From: Bacilli bacterium
GTDB taxonomy: Bacteria > Bacillota_I > Bacilli_A > RF39 > UBA660
Direction: 5' to 3'
DNA: 58,410 nt
Assembly: GCA_017484205.1 (NCBI GenBank)
Contig: JAFUTO010000034.1
Location: 1 to 58,410, forward strand
The translations under genes and the position numbers were made by a program. Shown one piece after another: positions 50,216-58,391 of the stretch; position 1 is the stretch's first letter, and every line of letters begins with the position of its first letter. Under the pieces are notes generated by a model. The model searched no databases. It saw nothing but the letters and a program-made list of their open reading frames with translations, and was not told the origin of the DNA.

Positions 50216-52753
50216 ATGACAATGGCAGAAGTAGATAAGACTAAATTAAGTCCAGGTATGTTACAATACTTTGAATTTAAAGAAAAGAATATGGATGTCA
50301 TATTATTCTTTAGATTAGGTGACTTTTATGAGATGTTTTTTGAGGATGCAATACTTGCATCTCGTGAATTAGAATTAACATTAACTAGTAAAAATGCAGG
50401 ATTAGAAGAACGAGTACCTATGTGTGGAGTACCATATCATGCAGCTGCAGTATATATAGAAAAATTAGTTAATAAAGGATATCGAGTTGCCATTGCAGAA
50501 CAAGTAGAAAACCCTAAGAACGCTAAAGGGATTGTAAAAAGAGAAATTATTCAAGTAGTATCTAAAGGTACTATTATAAATAATGAATCATTAAACGAAA
50601 AAGAATATAATTATATTGGTAGTATTATGGATTTATCGCATGCATATGTACTTACTTATACAGATATTACAACAGGTGTTATATATGCATCAATGATAGA
50701 ACATACACCATCTAAATTAGTTAGTGAAATAGTGAGTTTAGGATTAAAGGAAATTATTGTATCAAATTCTTTTGATAGAAGTATCACTAATTTACTTAAT
50801 AAAGAGTTTAGTTTAGTTATAACTTATTCAGATGATATTAAAGATATAGATGAATATAAATATATATATGAAGATGTAGATGATATTAGATATATAAATG
50901 GTATAAAGTATTTACTTACATATATAACTGATATAGAAAAAAGAGTCCTTACGCATTTTGAAAAGGTTATTATAAAAAATAAAGATGATTATTTAAAAAT
51001 GGATATTCATACGAAAAGAAATTTAGAATTAACTGAAACATTAAGATTAAAAGAAAGACAATATAGTCTTATATGGTTACTTGATAAGACTAAAACAGCA
51101 ATGGGTTCTCGTATGCTTAAAAACTATATTGAAAATCCACTAATAGATATAGATAAGATAAATCAAAGATATGATGTAGTAGAAACATTATTGAATGAAT
51201 TTATATTAAAAAGTGATTTAGATAAGTATTTAGATGAAGTATATGATTTAGAAAGACTATCAGGTAGAATTGCCTTTGGGAATGCGAATGGAAGAGATTT
51301 ATTACAACTAAAAAATTCAATAAGAGTATTACCTGAAATAAAGAAAATATTGAATAGTATTAATTATAAGGATGATATAGAAGAGTTAAATGAATTATAT
51401 GAATTAATAGAAAACGCTATATATGAAGAACCACCTATAAGTATCAAAGAGGGATATTTAATCAAAGAAGGATATAATAGTGAGTTAGATGAATTAAAAG
51501 ATTTAAGAAAAGGTGGAAAAGATTTCATCGCGAAGTTTGAAAATGAAGAAAAAGAACGTACTGGTATTAAGACATTAAAAGTTGGATATAATAGAGTATT
51601 TGGTTATTACATTGAGGTATCTAAAGGTCAGATAAAAGATATAAAAGATGAATATGGATATGAAAGAAGACAAACATTAGCAAATGCAGAAAGATATATT
51701 TCTCCTATCTTAAAAGAAAAAGAAGCGTTAATATTAAACGCAGAAGAAAAGATAATTGAACTTGAATATAACTTATTTTGTGAGATAAGGGATGAAGTTA
51801 AAAGATATATTCCAAGATTACAGCGTATCGCAAAAATAATAAGTGAAATAGATGTTTTATCTAGTTTTGCAACTGTATCAGAGGATAATAATTATGTAAG
51901 ACCTAATCTAACTACTGATAGATCTATGCATATAAAAGATAATAGGCATCCAGTTGTTGAAAAAGTGTTAACTGTACCTTTTGTAGCTAATGATATTGAT
52001 ATGGATGATGATACTAATATCTTACTTATAACAGGACCTAATATGGCAGGAAAATCTACTTATATGAGAGAACTTGCTATTACAGTTATAATGGCCCAAA
52101 TAGGATGTTTTGTTCCAGCAAGTGAAGCAACAATACCAATATTTGATGCTATATATACAAGAATAGGTGCGTCTGATGACTTAGTATCAGGTGAATCTAC
52201 ATTTATGGTAGAAATGAGCGAAGCAAATCACGCGATTAGTAATGCAACTCCTAATAGTTTAATTTTATTTGATGAGCTTGGTAGAGGAACTGCTACATAT
52301 GATGGTATGAGCTTAGCTTATGCTATAATAGAATACGTTCACGAATTAGGATGCAAGACACTATTCTCAACACATTATCATGAACTTACAGATTTAGATA
52401 CCAAGTTAAAACATTTGAAAAATGTTCATGTTTCAGCATATGAAGAAAATGGTAATATTACTTTCTTACATAAAATAAAAGAAGGTGCGATTGATAAAAG
52501 CTATGGTATACATGTAGCTAAATTAGCTAATTTACCTGATAAAGTTATTAAAAAAGCAGAAGAAGTATTAAAAATATACGAAGGTAATGACAATAAGAAG
52601 TCTATGAATATTCAAGAAAGTTTACCATTAGATGAATTGGTACATAATGATTATGATGATGTAATAGATAAAATAAAAGAAATAGATGTATTACATATAA
52701 CACCTATTGAAGCTTTAAATGTTTTATATGATTTAAAAAATAAGATAGAATAA
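50216..52753 (+). CDS. mutS: DNA mismatch repair protein MutS
   Basis: 845 residues from ATG 50216 (GGTGG nine bases before; the ORF start at 50189 lies within the promoter). Recognises mismatches. N-terminal mismatch-binding motif LFFRLGDFYEMFFEDA (F-x-E as F-Y-E), connector and lever domains, clamp, then the ATPase: ITGPNMAGKSTYMRE (Walker A), SGESTFMVEMSE, LILFDELGRGTATYDG (Walker B) and the His switch STHYHELT. The C-terminal beta-clamp/dimer region is present (to 845). mutL is not adjacent. Confidence 0.96.
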   Translation: MTMAEVDKTKLSPGMLQYFEFKEKNMDVILFFRLGDFYEMFFEDAILASRELELTLTSKNAGLEERVPMCGVPYHAAAVYIEKLVNKGYRVAIAEQVENPKNAKGIVKREIIQVVSKGTIINNESLNEKEYNYIGSIMDLSHAYVLTYTDITTGVIYASMIEHTPSKLVSEIVSLGLKEIIVSNSFDRSITNLLNKEFSLVITYSDDIKDIDEYKYIYEDVDDIRYINGIKYLLTYITDIEKRVLTHFEKVIIKNKDDYLKMDIHTKRNLELTETLRLKERQYSLIWLLDKTKTAMGSRMLKNYIENPLIDIDKINQRYDVVETLLNEFILKSDLDKYLDEVYDLERLSGRIAFGNANGRDLLQLKNSIRVLPEIKKILNSINYKDDIEELNELYELIENAIYEEPPISIKEGYLIKEGYNSELDELKDLRKGGKDFIAKFENEEKERTGIKTLKVGYNRVFGYYIEVSKGQIKDIKDEYGYERRQTLANAERYISPILKEKEALILNAEEKIIELEYNLFCEIRDEVKRYIPRLQRIAKIISEIDVLSSFATVSEDNNYVRPNLTTDRSMHIKDNRHPVVEKVLTVPFVANDIDMDDDTNILLITGPNMAGKSTYMRELAITVIMAQIGCFVPASEATIPIFDAIYTRIGASDDLVSGESTFMVEMSEANHAISNATPNSLILFDELGRGTATYDGMSLAYAIIEYVHELGCKTLFSTHYHELTDLDTKLKHLKNVHVSAYEENGNITFLHKIKEGAIDKSYGIHVAKLANLPDKVIKKAEEVLKIYEGNDNKKSMNIQESLPLDELVHNDYDDVIDKIKEIDVLHITPIEALNVLYDLKNKIE

Positions 52754-52808
52754 TTTTACATAAAAGGTAAAAAAAGTATTTAATAATATTTCATTATTTT
52801 GATTTATT

Positions 52809-52817
52809 TGTTATAAT
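52809..52817 (+). promoter_or_regulatory. Extended -10 promoter of the lipoprotein gene
   Basis: TGTTATAAT; RBS AGAAGGGTGAT follows. Confidence 0.6.
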
Positions 52818-52837
52818 TTTTTAAGAAGGGTGATAAA

Positions 52838-53581
52838 ATGAAAAAGAAAATATTTATATTAGTATTAGTAGCAGTTTTATTTATAACAGGATGTGGTAAA
52901 AAGAAGGATGAGGATACTTCAAATCAAGCATATAAAAATACCAATGGATTTATTTCATATGAATATAATGCTTTATTTGATAAATTAGAAGAGAAGACAT
53001 TAGTGGATGGAATTACTTATAAAGAACTTACATGGAATGAAGAGAATGGCACTCATTTAGAAATAATCGTATATAATAATACAGATAAAATGTATTATTT
53101 ATCAGCAACAGTACAAGGATACAAAAATGGAGCTGCAATAGAAGATGAAAAAGAATATGCTTGGGAAGCAGTAAATGCTCATTCAGCATATACTCTTAGT
53201 TTTGTTTTATATAGTGCAGATAAGTATGAAATAGAATCTTTAGAAGCTTATGAAAATGATGATACAAAAGAGTTAGAAGAAGATGCATATACTTTTGAAA
53301 GTTATACTATAGATAATATATTAGAAGAAATGAAGATATTTTTTAAATTTAATGGAGAAGGAAAAAATATTACTAGTATAAGACTAATTGCATTTAAAGA
53401 TGGGAAACCTGTAGGTACACTTGATAATTTCTTGAATTTAACAGATGCGAATGGAAATTTTGTTAATGGTGAAGTTGAAAACAAAGGTGATAGATCTTTT
53501 GCGTGGTTTTTCGATATTGGTGAAGAAAATTTTGATAATTTTGATAGCTATGTATATTTCTTATCTGGATATTATGAATAA
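52838..53581 (+). CDS. Lipoprotein of unknown function
   Basis: 247 residues; AAGGGTGAT before ATG 52838. Lipobox VLFITGC with the modified Cys at residue 20, then a charged linker. Two similar beta-rich domains may be present (about 35-140 and 150-247): the first contains LEIIVYNNTDKMYYLSATVQ, the second a similar ITSIRLIAFKDGKPVGTLDN, like the FxLYD/DUF-type extracellular beta-sandwiches of Firmicutes lipoproteins. Outer face of the cytoplasmic membrane. Single-gene unit between mutS and a convergent GT8 gene. Confidence 0.75.
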   Translation: MKKKIFILVLVAVLFITGCGKKKDEDTSNQAYKNTNGFISYEYNALFDKLEEKTLVDGITYKELTWNEENGTHLEIIVYNNTDKMYYLSATVQGYKNGAAIEDEKEYAWEAVNAHSAYTLSFVLYSADKYEIESLEAYENDDTKELEEDAYTFESYTIDNILEEMKIFFKFNGEGKNITSIRLIAFKDGKPVGTLDNFLNLTDANGNFVNGEVENKGDRSFAWFFDIGEENFDNFDSYVYFLSGYYE

Positions 53582-53607
53582 AAATAAAGGACTAAAGTCC
53601 TTTATTT
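53582..53607. terminator. Bidirectional terminator between convergent genes
   Basis: Perfect 12-bp stem AAATAAAGGACT (53582-53593) with AGTCCTTTATTT (53596-53607), A/T runs on both sides. The minus-strand gene ends inside it. Confidence 0.85.
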
Positions 53608-54569
53608 TTTAATACTAACTTTTTAGGCAATCTAGCTAATTTATCAGGGGTGTAGTTTCTCACTAAAATCATATTTTTTAAAAGTGTAGGATTATTTGCT
53701 AGTTTACTTTTAAAACCTTCTAGTTCATGTTTATTAAAATATGGATTTATTTTTTTAATTGTTTCATCAAACATCTCACTAAATGGATTAATATTATTTT
53801 TATCCCAAGGTTTAATCCAATATAAGTCATAACTATGTAATATTATAGGATTTTTACGCGCTTCAATAAGTTCTTCATAAGATTCTTGCATTCTAGGACT
53901 ACCACATAAAAATTTTAATTCTAAATCATTAAATATAAAAGGGTATGTTCCTACATTATATTGTAAAGGTAATTTTGATATATCATTTTTCATAACAATA
54001 TTAAGAGTATCCTGATCAGGAAATCTTAAAGGAGTATTATTATACTTTAAGAAAAATCTTATTTTATTATCCATTTCCATATCTAACCATTTATCTGTAT
54101 TAATGTATAAAACTCCTGAATTATAATATCTATTCAATTTAAGTTGTTTTCTATATTTATTAGAAGTTATATCAGAACATGCATTAATTAAATTGTCTTT
54201 ATATATCTCTATATTTGATAAGTCATTTACTATAAATGTATCACTATCTATATATAATAAGTTATGTATATTTTTATTATATTTTTTTAAAATTTTTGGG
54301 TAGAATAATCTAGCATTAGCAGCATGACAATCACTCCATTTAGGTATTGAACATTTAACTTCTTCCATAGGATATAGTTCATATTCAATATTAGGGTAGT
54401 TGCACATAAAGTTATCTATATAGTTATAATCATCATCTAGAAAGTTCTCACATACAATATGCAATCTAATGTTAGATAGATTACTATTGTGTATTAGAGA
54501 GTATATTGAACATAACATTATATCAATATATTTAATATCTATAGTATATAAAATATCAGTGTATTGCAT
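53592..54569 (-). CDS. Family 8 glycosyltransferase
   Basis: 325 residues; GAAAGGAGATATAAT before the minus-strand ATG. Retaining GT8 enzyme (GspA/LgtC/galactinol-synthase type). N-terminal nucleotide-sugar fold with ILYTIDIKYIDIMLCSIYSL, HAANARLFYPKIL, and the metal-binding DxD motif in LLYIDSDTFIVNDL. YYNSGVLYINTDKW and FPDQDTLNIV follow, then ILHSYDLYWIKPWD (the H-x..KPW motif). Likely adds a hexose to a teichoic acid, glycolipid or surface glycan. Acceptor unknown. Confidence 0.92.
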   Translation of the reverse strand: MQYTDILYTIDIKYIDIMLCSIYSLIHNSNLSNIRLHIVCENFLDDDYNYIDNFMCNYPNIEYELYPMEEVKCSIPKWSDCHAANARLFYPKILKKYNKNIHNLLYIDSDTFIVNDLSNIEIYKDNLINACSDITSNKYRKQLKLNRYYNSGVLYINTDKWLDMEMDNKIRFFLKYNNTPLRFPDQDTLNIVMKNDISKLPLQYNVGTYPFIFNDLELKFLCGSPRMQESYEELIEARKNPIILHSYDLYWIKPWDKNNINPFSEMFDETIKKINPYFNKHELEGFKSKLANNPTLLKNMILVRNYTPDKLARLPKKLVLKNKGL

Positions 54570-54640
54570 ATTATATCTCCTTTCACAAGTTCTAATTATA
54601 CTATATTTTTTAAATAAAATAAATATTCAATTTACTATTT

Positions 54641-54765
54641 ATTTAGTTTATTTTATGATAAAATGAGTATATAGATGTATGTTGTTTGTTGTACTCGCGC
54701 ATTGTCGCGAGTTTTATGTTCCAAGAAAGGATGAAATAATATGATAGAAACTGAGGCAAACAATG
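54641..54765 (+). repeat. 125-bp cassette leader, copy 1 (copy 2 at 55366-55490)
   Basis: Two copies differ at only three positions. Each contains an extended -10 (TGATAAAAT), a hairpin ACTCGCG/CGCGAGT with T4 (54693-54716), an RBS (AAGAAAGGATG) and the first eight codons of the gene (MIETEANN). The first ~26 bases are also present just before nusB (56188-56213), so the promoter exists in three copies. Confidence 0.9.
54693..54716 (+). promoter_or_regulatory. GC-rich hairpin plus T4 in the cassette leader (possible attenuator)
   Basis: ACTCGCG (54693-54699), loop CATTGT, CGCGAGT (54706-54712), TTTT. It is strikingly GC-rich for this genome and lies between promoter and RBS. The second copy is at 55418-55441. 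It could end transcription early or protect the mRNA. Confidence 0.55.
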
Positions 54766-55244
54766 AAAGAAAATATGTATTAATTAGTAAAAATGGATAT
54801 ACAAAAAGTATTACATTAAAAGATGAAATTTTATATGCTTTAAAAAATAGGAAATCTAATAATAAGATCATATTGAGTATAGTTAATGCTGAAAACGCTA
54901 GAAAAATAGAAAGACTAACAGGTTTAAAAGTAGAAGGTAGGAATCAGGTTTTATATGATAATGATATTCGACATATATTACTGACTCATCAAAATGAAAA
55001 AAAAGAGATAATGAAGCATCAAATACCTGTTTTAAATGATGATATTGCAAATATACCTAATATAATAAATAATCCAGATAACATTATTTTAGGCACTTTG
55101 AATAGAGAAGGTCAAACTATTAGATATATAAAAAGATATGATGAATATGATACATATGTCGTAGAAGTTATTCCAAAGAAAAGTGATTTGAAAATAAAAA
55201 CAATGTGGAAAGTATCCACACTAGCTAATAGTAATAACTCCTAG
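54741..55244 (+). CDS. Stand-alone PBECR-type (phage nuclease-like) domain protein
   Basis: 167 residues. Residues 1-8 (MIETEANN) come from the shared leader. Then a short region with ENARKIERLTGLKVEG leads to the PBECR pattern: DNDIRHILLTHQNEKKEIMK (conserved His pair), HQIPVLNDDIANIPNIINNP, and YDTYVVEVIPKKSDLKIKTMWK. This resembles the barnase/EndoU/colicin E5-D/RelE-like nuclease domains (PBECR) normally found at the C-terminus of long phage MuF head proteins. Here it is a small free protein with its own promoter and no secretion signal or obvious immunity gene. It may be an RNase toxin, an inactive relative or an immunity-like decoy. Assignment from memory of the family pattern. Confidence 0.65.
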   Translation: MIETEANNERKYVLISKNGYTKSITLKDEILYALKNRKSNNKIILSIVNAENARKIERLTGLKVEGRNQVLYDNDIRHILLTHQNEKKEIMKHQIPVLNDDIANIPNIINNPDNIILGTLNREGQTIRYIKRYDEYDTYVVEVIPKKSDLKIKTMWKVSTLANSNNS

Positions 55245-55280
55245 CTTAACGTCTGAAACGCAAGTGAACTTCCACATTGA

Positions 55281-55392
55281 ATAAATAAAATATATCATAA
55301 TTTAACTACTATGTCAAATATGATACATTAATAAGATATGCAAATTTCTTGATATAATTCAATTAATTTAGTTTATTTTATGATAAAATGAA
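55281..55392 (+). repeat. 112-bp cassette tail, copy 1 (copy 2 at 56103-56214)
   Basis: The copies differ at one position. They begin ATAAATAAAATATATCATAA and contain TTGATATAATT and the start of the next leader/promoter. In both cases the tail follows a cassette gene directly, overlapping the stop codon of the second gene. Leader, gene and tail thus form a repeat unit that occurs twice. Confidence 0.9.
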
Positions 55393-55490
55393 CATATAGA
55401 TGTATGTTGTTTGTTGTACTCGCGCATTGTCGCGAGTTTTATGTTGCAAGAAAGGATGAAATAATATGATAGAAACTGAGGCAAACAATG
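55366..55490 (+). repeat. 125-bp cassette leader, copy 2
   Basis: Three mismatches to 54641-54765. Includes the promoter, the GC hairpin (55418-55441), RBS and codons 1-8 of the following gene. Confidence 0.9.
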
Positions 55491-56110
55491 TAAATAACAA
55501 TTCAATATGTATAACAAATAATCTAGAAAATGACATTGATTATTTGTTGTCAAATGGACCAGTTCGTGGTTTAATTCAAGTTAAAAGTGAAACACCTATG
55601 ATATTACAAAAATATGGTGTAGAAAATCTCCCTATTGCAATGCAATCGACTCATATACTTGAAAATGTATTAAATGTAGCCGAGGCATATAAAAAGGGAT
55701 TTAAAGTGACATCCTCTACCCATTATCATGGTATTGGTAAAGAACAATTTATAAAGTCTATAAAAGCACTTGATAATCCTATACAAATATATAAATGGAA
55801 AAAGAACAAATATAACAATTATACCTCAGATGATTATGTTATTTTAACCAACATATTGACAGAGAATAATGAAAGAATAATAATTCCAATGGTACTAAAG
55901 AAAAACAATATTAAGAATATATACGAAATAACCACTGGAAAATTAATTAAAACTTCAATAAATGAAATTAAAACAATATATGGAAAGAAGCAAGTCTATT
56001 ATTATTTAAATAGATATCTAAAGGATGGTAGTTTAGTTAGCTTGAATTTAAATAAAAACAGAGATGGTGGTGGAATCCAATCTTCCACGGACATCTCTGC
56101 TAATAAATAA
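55466..56110 (+). CDS. Stand-alone MuF C-terminal-like domain protein
   Basis: 214 residues. The first eight codons and all upstream control elements are the same as in the gene at 54741; the rest is unrelated to it. Visible blocks: VENLPIAMQSTHILENVLNV, STHYHGIGKEQFIKSIKALD then NPIQIYKWK, a strand pair ending in NERIIIPMVLKK, and YEITTGKLIKTSINEIKTIY. The HGI/HGL helix followed by a sheet and a central Asn-Pro-I/L turn resembles the MuF_C domain (phage MuF C-terminal toxin module). There is no signal peptide. Like its neighbour it is a free-standing version of a domain usually attached to phage head proteins. Function unproven. Confidence 0.55.
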   Translation: MIETEANNVNNNSICITNNLENDIDYLLSNGPVRGLIQVKSETPMILQKYGVENLPIAMQSTHILENVLNVAEAYKKGFKVTSSTHYHGIGKEQFIKSIKALDNPIQIYKWKKNKYNNYTSDDYVILTNILTENNERIIIPMVLKKNNIKNIYEITTGKLIKTSINEIKTIYGKKQVYYYLNRYLKDGSLVSLNLNKNRDGGGIQSSTDISANK

Positions 56111-56214
56111 AATATATCATAATTTAACTACTATGTCAAATATGATACATTAATAAGATATGCAAATTTCTTGATATAATTCTATTAATTTAGTTTATTT
56201 TATGATAAAATGAA
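56103..56214 (+). repeat. 112-bp cassette tail, copy 2, running into the nusB promoter
   Basis: One mismatch to 55281-55392. Its last ~26 bases (TTTAGTTTATTTTATGATAA and following) act here as the nusB promoter, while the same bases start the leader in copies at 54641 and 55366. Confidence 0.9.
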
Positions 56215-56227
56215 TTAGGTGGTACTA

Positions 56228-56623
56228 ATGGAAAATAGAAGTGAAGCAAGAAAAAAAATAATGACCATATTATATCAAATGAATGTATATGATAAAAATA
56301 AGATGAATTATAATGTTGATGATATTATAAAAGAAGTATCAGAGGTTGAAAGTGAATTTATAAAAGAAACTGTATATGGTGTTATTACATATAAAAACGA
56401 TATAGATAATTTAGCTAATAAATATTTAAAAAACTGGACTATAGATAGATTGGGCAATACTGATATTGCTATACTTAGAATGGGTATTTATGAACTTATG
56501 TACACAGATACTCCAGATATTGTATGTATTAATGAAGCTATAGAACTAGCTAAGGAATATAGTGATGATGATGTTAGAAAAATGATTAATGCTACAATGG
56601 ATAAAATATACCATAGTAAGTAG
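56228..56623 (+). CDS. nusB: Transcription antitermination protein NusB
   Basis: 131 residues from ATG 56228 (TTAGGTGG before; the in-frame GTG at 56219 is in the RBS). Small all-helical RNA-binding protein acting with NusE in rRNA antitermination. NRSEARKKIMTILYQMNVYD at the N-terminus, then FIKETVYGVITYKNDIDNLA, the landmark WTIDRLGNTDIAILRMGIYE, and the C-terminal VCINEAIELAKEYSDDDVRK. It starts the nusB-xseA-xseB cluster, common in Bacilli. Confidence 0.93.
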   Translation: MENRSEARKKIMTILYQMNVYDKNKMNYNVDDIIKEVSEVESEFIKETVYGVITYKNDIDNLANKYLKNWTIDRLGNTDIAILRMGIYELMYTDTPDIVCINEAIELAKEYSDDDVRKMINATMDKIYHSK

Positions 56624-56630
56624 GTGAGTT

Positions 56631-57893
56631 ATGGATAATAATTATCAGACAATAGGTGAATTTACTAGATACCTTAAATTAATGTTTGATACATCTACTA
56701 AGATGAGAAATGTTTATTTAAAAGGTGAAATATCTAATTTAAAAATCCATACTACAGGACATATATATTTTTCTTTAAAAGATGAAACTAGTAAAATAAA
56801 TGCGATGATGTTTTCTAGTTCGGCTAAGAATTTAAAATTTGTACCTCAGGAAGGCATGAAAGTATTAGTACATGGTAGAGTATCCATATATGAAGCAACA
56901 GGTAATTATCAAATATATGTTGATAATATGGAAGAAGATGGATTAGGTAATTTATATATTGAATTTGAAAAATTGAAGAAGAAATTACAAGAAGAAGGAC
57001 TATTCGCGGAGGAACATAAAAAACCGATACCTAAATATCCTAAAAAAATAGGTGTTGTAACAGCTTCTACAGGGGCTGCTATTAGAGATATAATATCTAC
57101 TATTAAAAGAAGATACCCAATTGTAACTATATATTTATATTCGTCTTTAGTACAAGGTGAAGGTGCCAAAGATGATATTGTAAGAAATATAAAAAGAGCA
57201 AATGAAGATGATTTAGATGTATTAATAGTAGGACGTGGTGGTGGATCTATTGAAGATTTATGGCCATTTAATGAAGAAGTAGTCGCACATGCTATATATG
57301 AATCTAGAATACCTATTATATCTGCTGTAGGTCATGAAGTTGATTTTACTATAGCTGACTTTGTTGCTGATAGAAGAGCGGAAACACCAACAGGAGCTGC
57401 TGAAATAGCCGTACCTAATATAGGTGATGTAATAGGACTTATAAATAATTATAAAATTAGATTAAATGGAAGTATGAAAAAACTAATTGATTTAAAAAGG
57501 GTTAAATTAGATAGTTTAAAAGATTCATATATATTAAAAAATCCAATTATAATGTATGAAAACAAAGAACAAAAACTTATGATGATGATGGATAAAATTG
57601 GAAGTTTAATGAAACATAATGTTGAAGCAAAAAGATTATATTTTAATAATTTAAAAAATAATCATATATTTATAAATCCTGATGAATTATATAAAGATAA
57701 AGTTATTTTATTAGGACATATATTAGATAAACTAGAACTAATTAATCCATTAGGTGTACTTAAAAGAGGTTATACTTTGACATATAAAGAAGATAAAATA
57801 ATAAGTAGTGTTAATGATGTTAGTAAAAATGATATATTAAAAATAAAATTAGTAGATGGTAATGTTAATACAAAAGTAATAGATAAGGAGTAG
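56631..57893 (+). CDS. xseA: Exodeoxyribonuclease VII large subunit
   Basis: 420 residues; AGGTGAGTT before ATG 56631, 8 bases after nusB. Degrades single-stranded DNA. N-terminal OB fold (VYLKGEISNLKIHTTGHIYF then SLKDE), the catalytic domain with IGVVTASTGAAIRDIISTIK, VLIVGRGGGSIEDLWPFNEE and VGHEVDFTIADFVADRRAET (conserved Asp/His), then the long coiled-coil C-terminus and NPLGVLKRGYTLTY. Slightly shorter coiled coil than E. coli XseA. Confidence 0.95.
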   Translation: MDNNYQTIGEFTRYLKLMFDTSTKMRNVYLKGEISNLKIHTTGHIYFSLKDETSKINAMMFSSSAKNLKFVPQEGMKVLVHGRVSIYEATGNYQIYVDNMEEDGLGNLYIEFEKLKKKLQEEGLFAEEHKKPIPKYPKKIGVVTASTGAAIRDIISTIKRRYPIVTIYLYSSLVQGEGAKDDIVRNIKRANEDDLDVLIVGRGGGSIEDLWPFNEEVVAHAIYESRIPIISAVGHEVDFTIADFVADRRAETPTGAAEIAVPNIGDVIGLINNYKIRLNGSMKKLIDLKRVKLDSLKDSYILKNPIIMYENKEQKLMMMMDKIGSLMKHNVEAKRLYFNNLKNNHIFINPDELYKDKVILLGHILDKLELINPLGVLKRGYTLTYKEDKIISSVNDVSKNDILKIKLVDGNVNTKVIDKE

Positions 57894-57896
57894 TTT

Positions 57897-58121
57897 ATGG
57901 AAAAAGAAAAGAAAAAATTCGAAGATAAAATAAAAGAATTAGAATTTATTATAAGTGAGTTAGAAAATGGTAATACTTCATTAGAAGATTCTATTGATAA
58001 ATACACTAAAGCTATGAAATTAGCTAAAGAATGTGATGAAGAATTGAAAAAAGTAGAAGAAAAGATAAGTAAGATTGTAACTGATGATGGTGAGGTAAAA
58101 GATTTTGAAGTTACTGAATAA
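57897..58121 (+). CDS. xseB: Exodeoxyribonuclease VII small subunit
   Basis: 74 residues; AAGGAGTAGTTT spans the xseA stop. Small helical hairpin that binds the XseA coiled coil. Typical FEDKIKELEFIISELENGNT followed by SLEDSIDKYTKAMKLAKECD. Normal length. It is the last gene before the antisense RNA at 58157. Confidence 0.93.
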   Translation: MEKEKKKFEDKIKELEFIISELENGNTSLEDSIDKYTKAMKLAKECDEELKKVEEKISKIVTDDGEVKDFEVTE

Positions 58122-58156
58122 TTGACCTTATTTATAATTTAGTATATAATGTATGT

Positions 58157-58261
58157 AGATGCAAGAAATTGCATAAAATAAAAATGGAGCTACTTGACTG
58201 GCTTATGTTAGGTAACTACCTTTAGGTTATGAGCCTAGTCTATGATGATTAGGCACTTTTT
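58157..58261 (+). ncRNA. Antisense antitoxin-type RNA, family copy C
   Basis: TATAAT (58145-58150), 5' hairpin ATGCA/TGCAT (58159-58174), ATAAAATAAAAA, then the body and a terminator GCCTAGTC/GATTAGGC (58233-58254) plus T-rich tail. The first ~45 bases closely match copies A and B. The terminator stem overlaps the last codons of the convergent peptide gene (58249-58332), giving an antisense overlap with its mRNA. Confidence 0.7.
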
Positions 58262-58332
58262 ATTATTGCTAATAAATAAATTATTAATAATAATATGATT
58301 ACTAATTTTAGAAATTTGTTATCTTTCTTCAT
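58249..58332 (-). CDS. 27-residue hydrophobic peptide, type I toxin-like (copy C)
   Basis: Minus-strand ATG at 58332 with RBS AAAGGAGGTTTGATACT. Begins MKKDNKFLK and continues as one hydrophobic helix (LVIILLLIIYLLAII), ending KSA. Same length (27), same basic KKD head and same single-helix plan as the peptide at 38009-38092. The stop codon lies inside the terminator stem of the convergent RNA C. Its promoter would be at or beyond the window end. Confidence 0.75.
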   Translation of the reverse strand: MKKDNKFLKLVIILLLIIYLLAIIKSA

Positions 58333-58377
58333 AGTATCAAACCTCCTTTACATATCTACTGGTGGTAGTATGAAAAG

Positions 58378-58391
58378 AGGTAGTTACCTAA
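58378..58391 (-). promoter_or_regulatory. 5' UTR segment complementary to the 3' end of the same toxin mRNA
   Basis: AGGTAGTTACCTAA (58378-58391) is the exact reverse complement of 58208-58221. On the minus-strand transcript the 5' leader can therefore pair with the 3' region over 14 bases, as in copy B. Confidence 0.55.

Noticed and set aside
54641..56214. CRISPR array or insertion sequence as explanation of the repeats near nusB
   Set aside because: Only two or three long (112-125 bp) direct repeats containing promoters and codons, with ~0.6 kb genes between; no short regular spacers, no transposase and no terminal inverted repeats.
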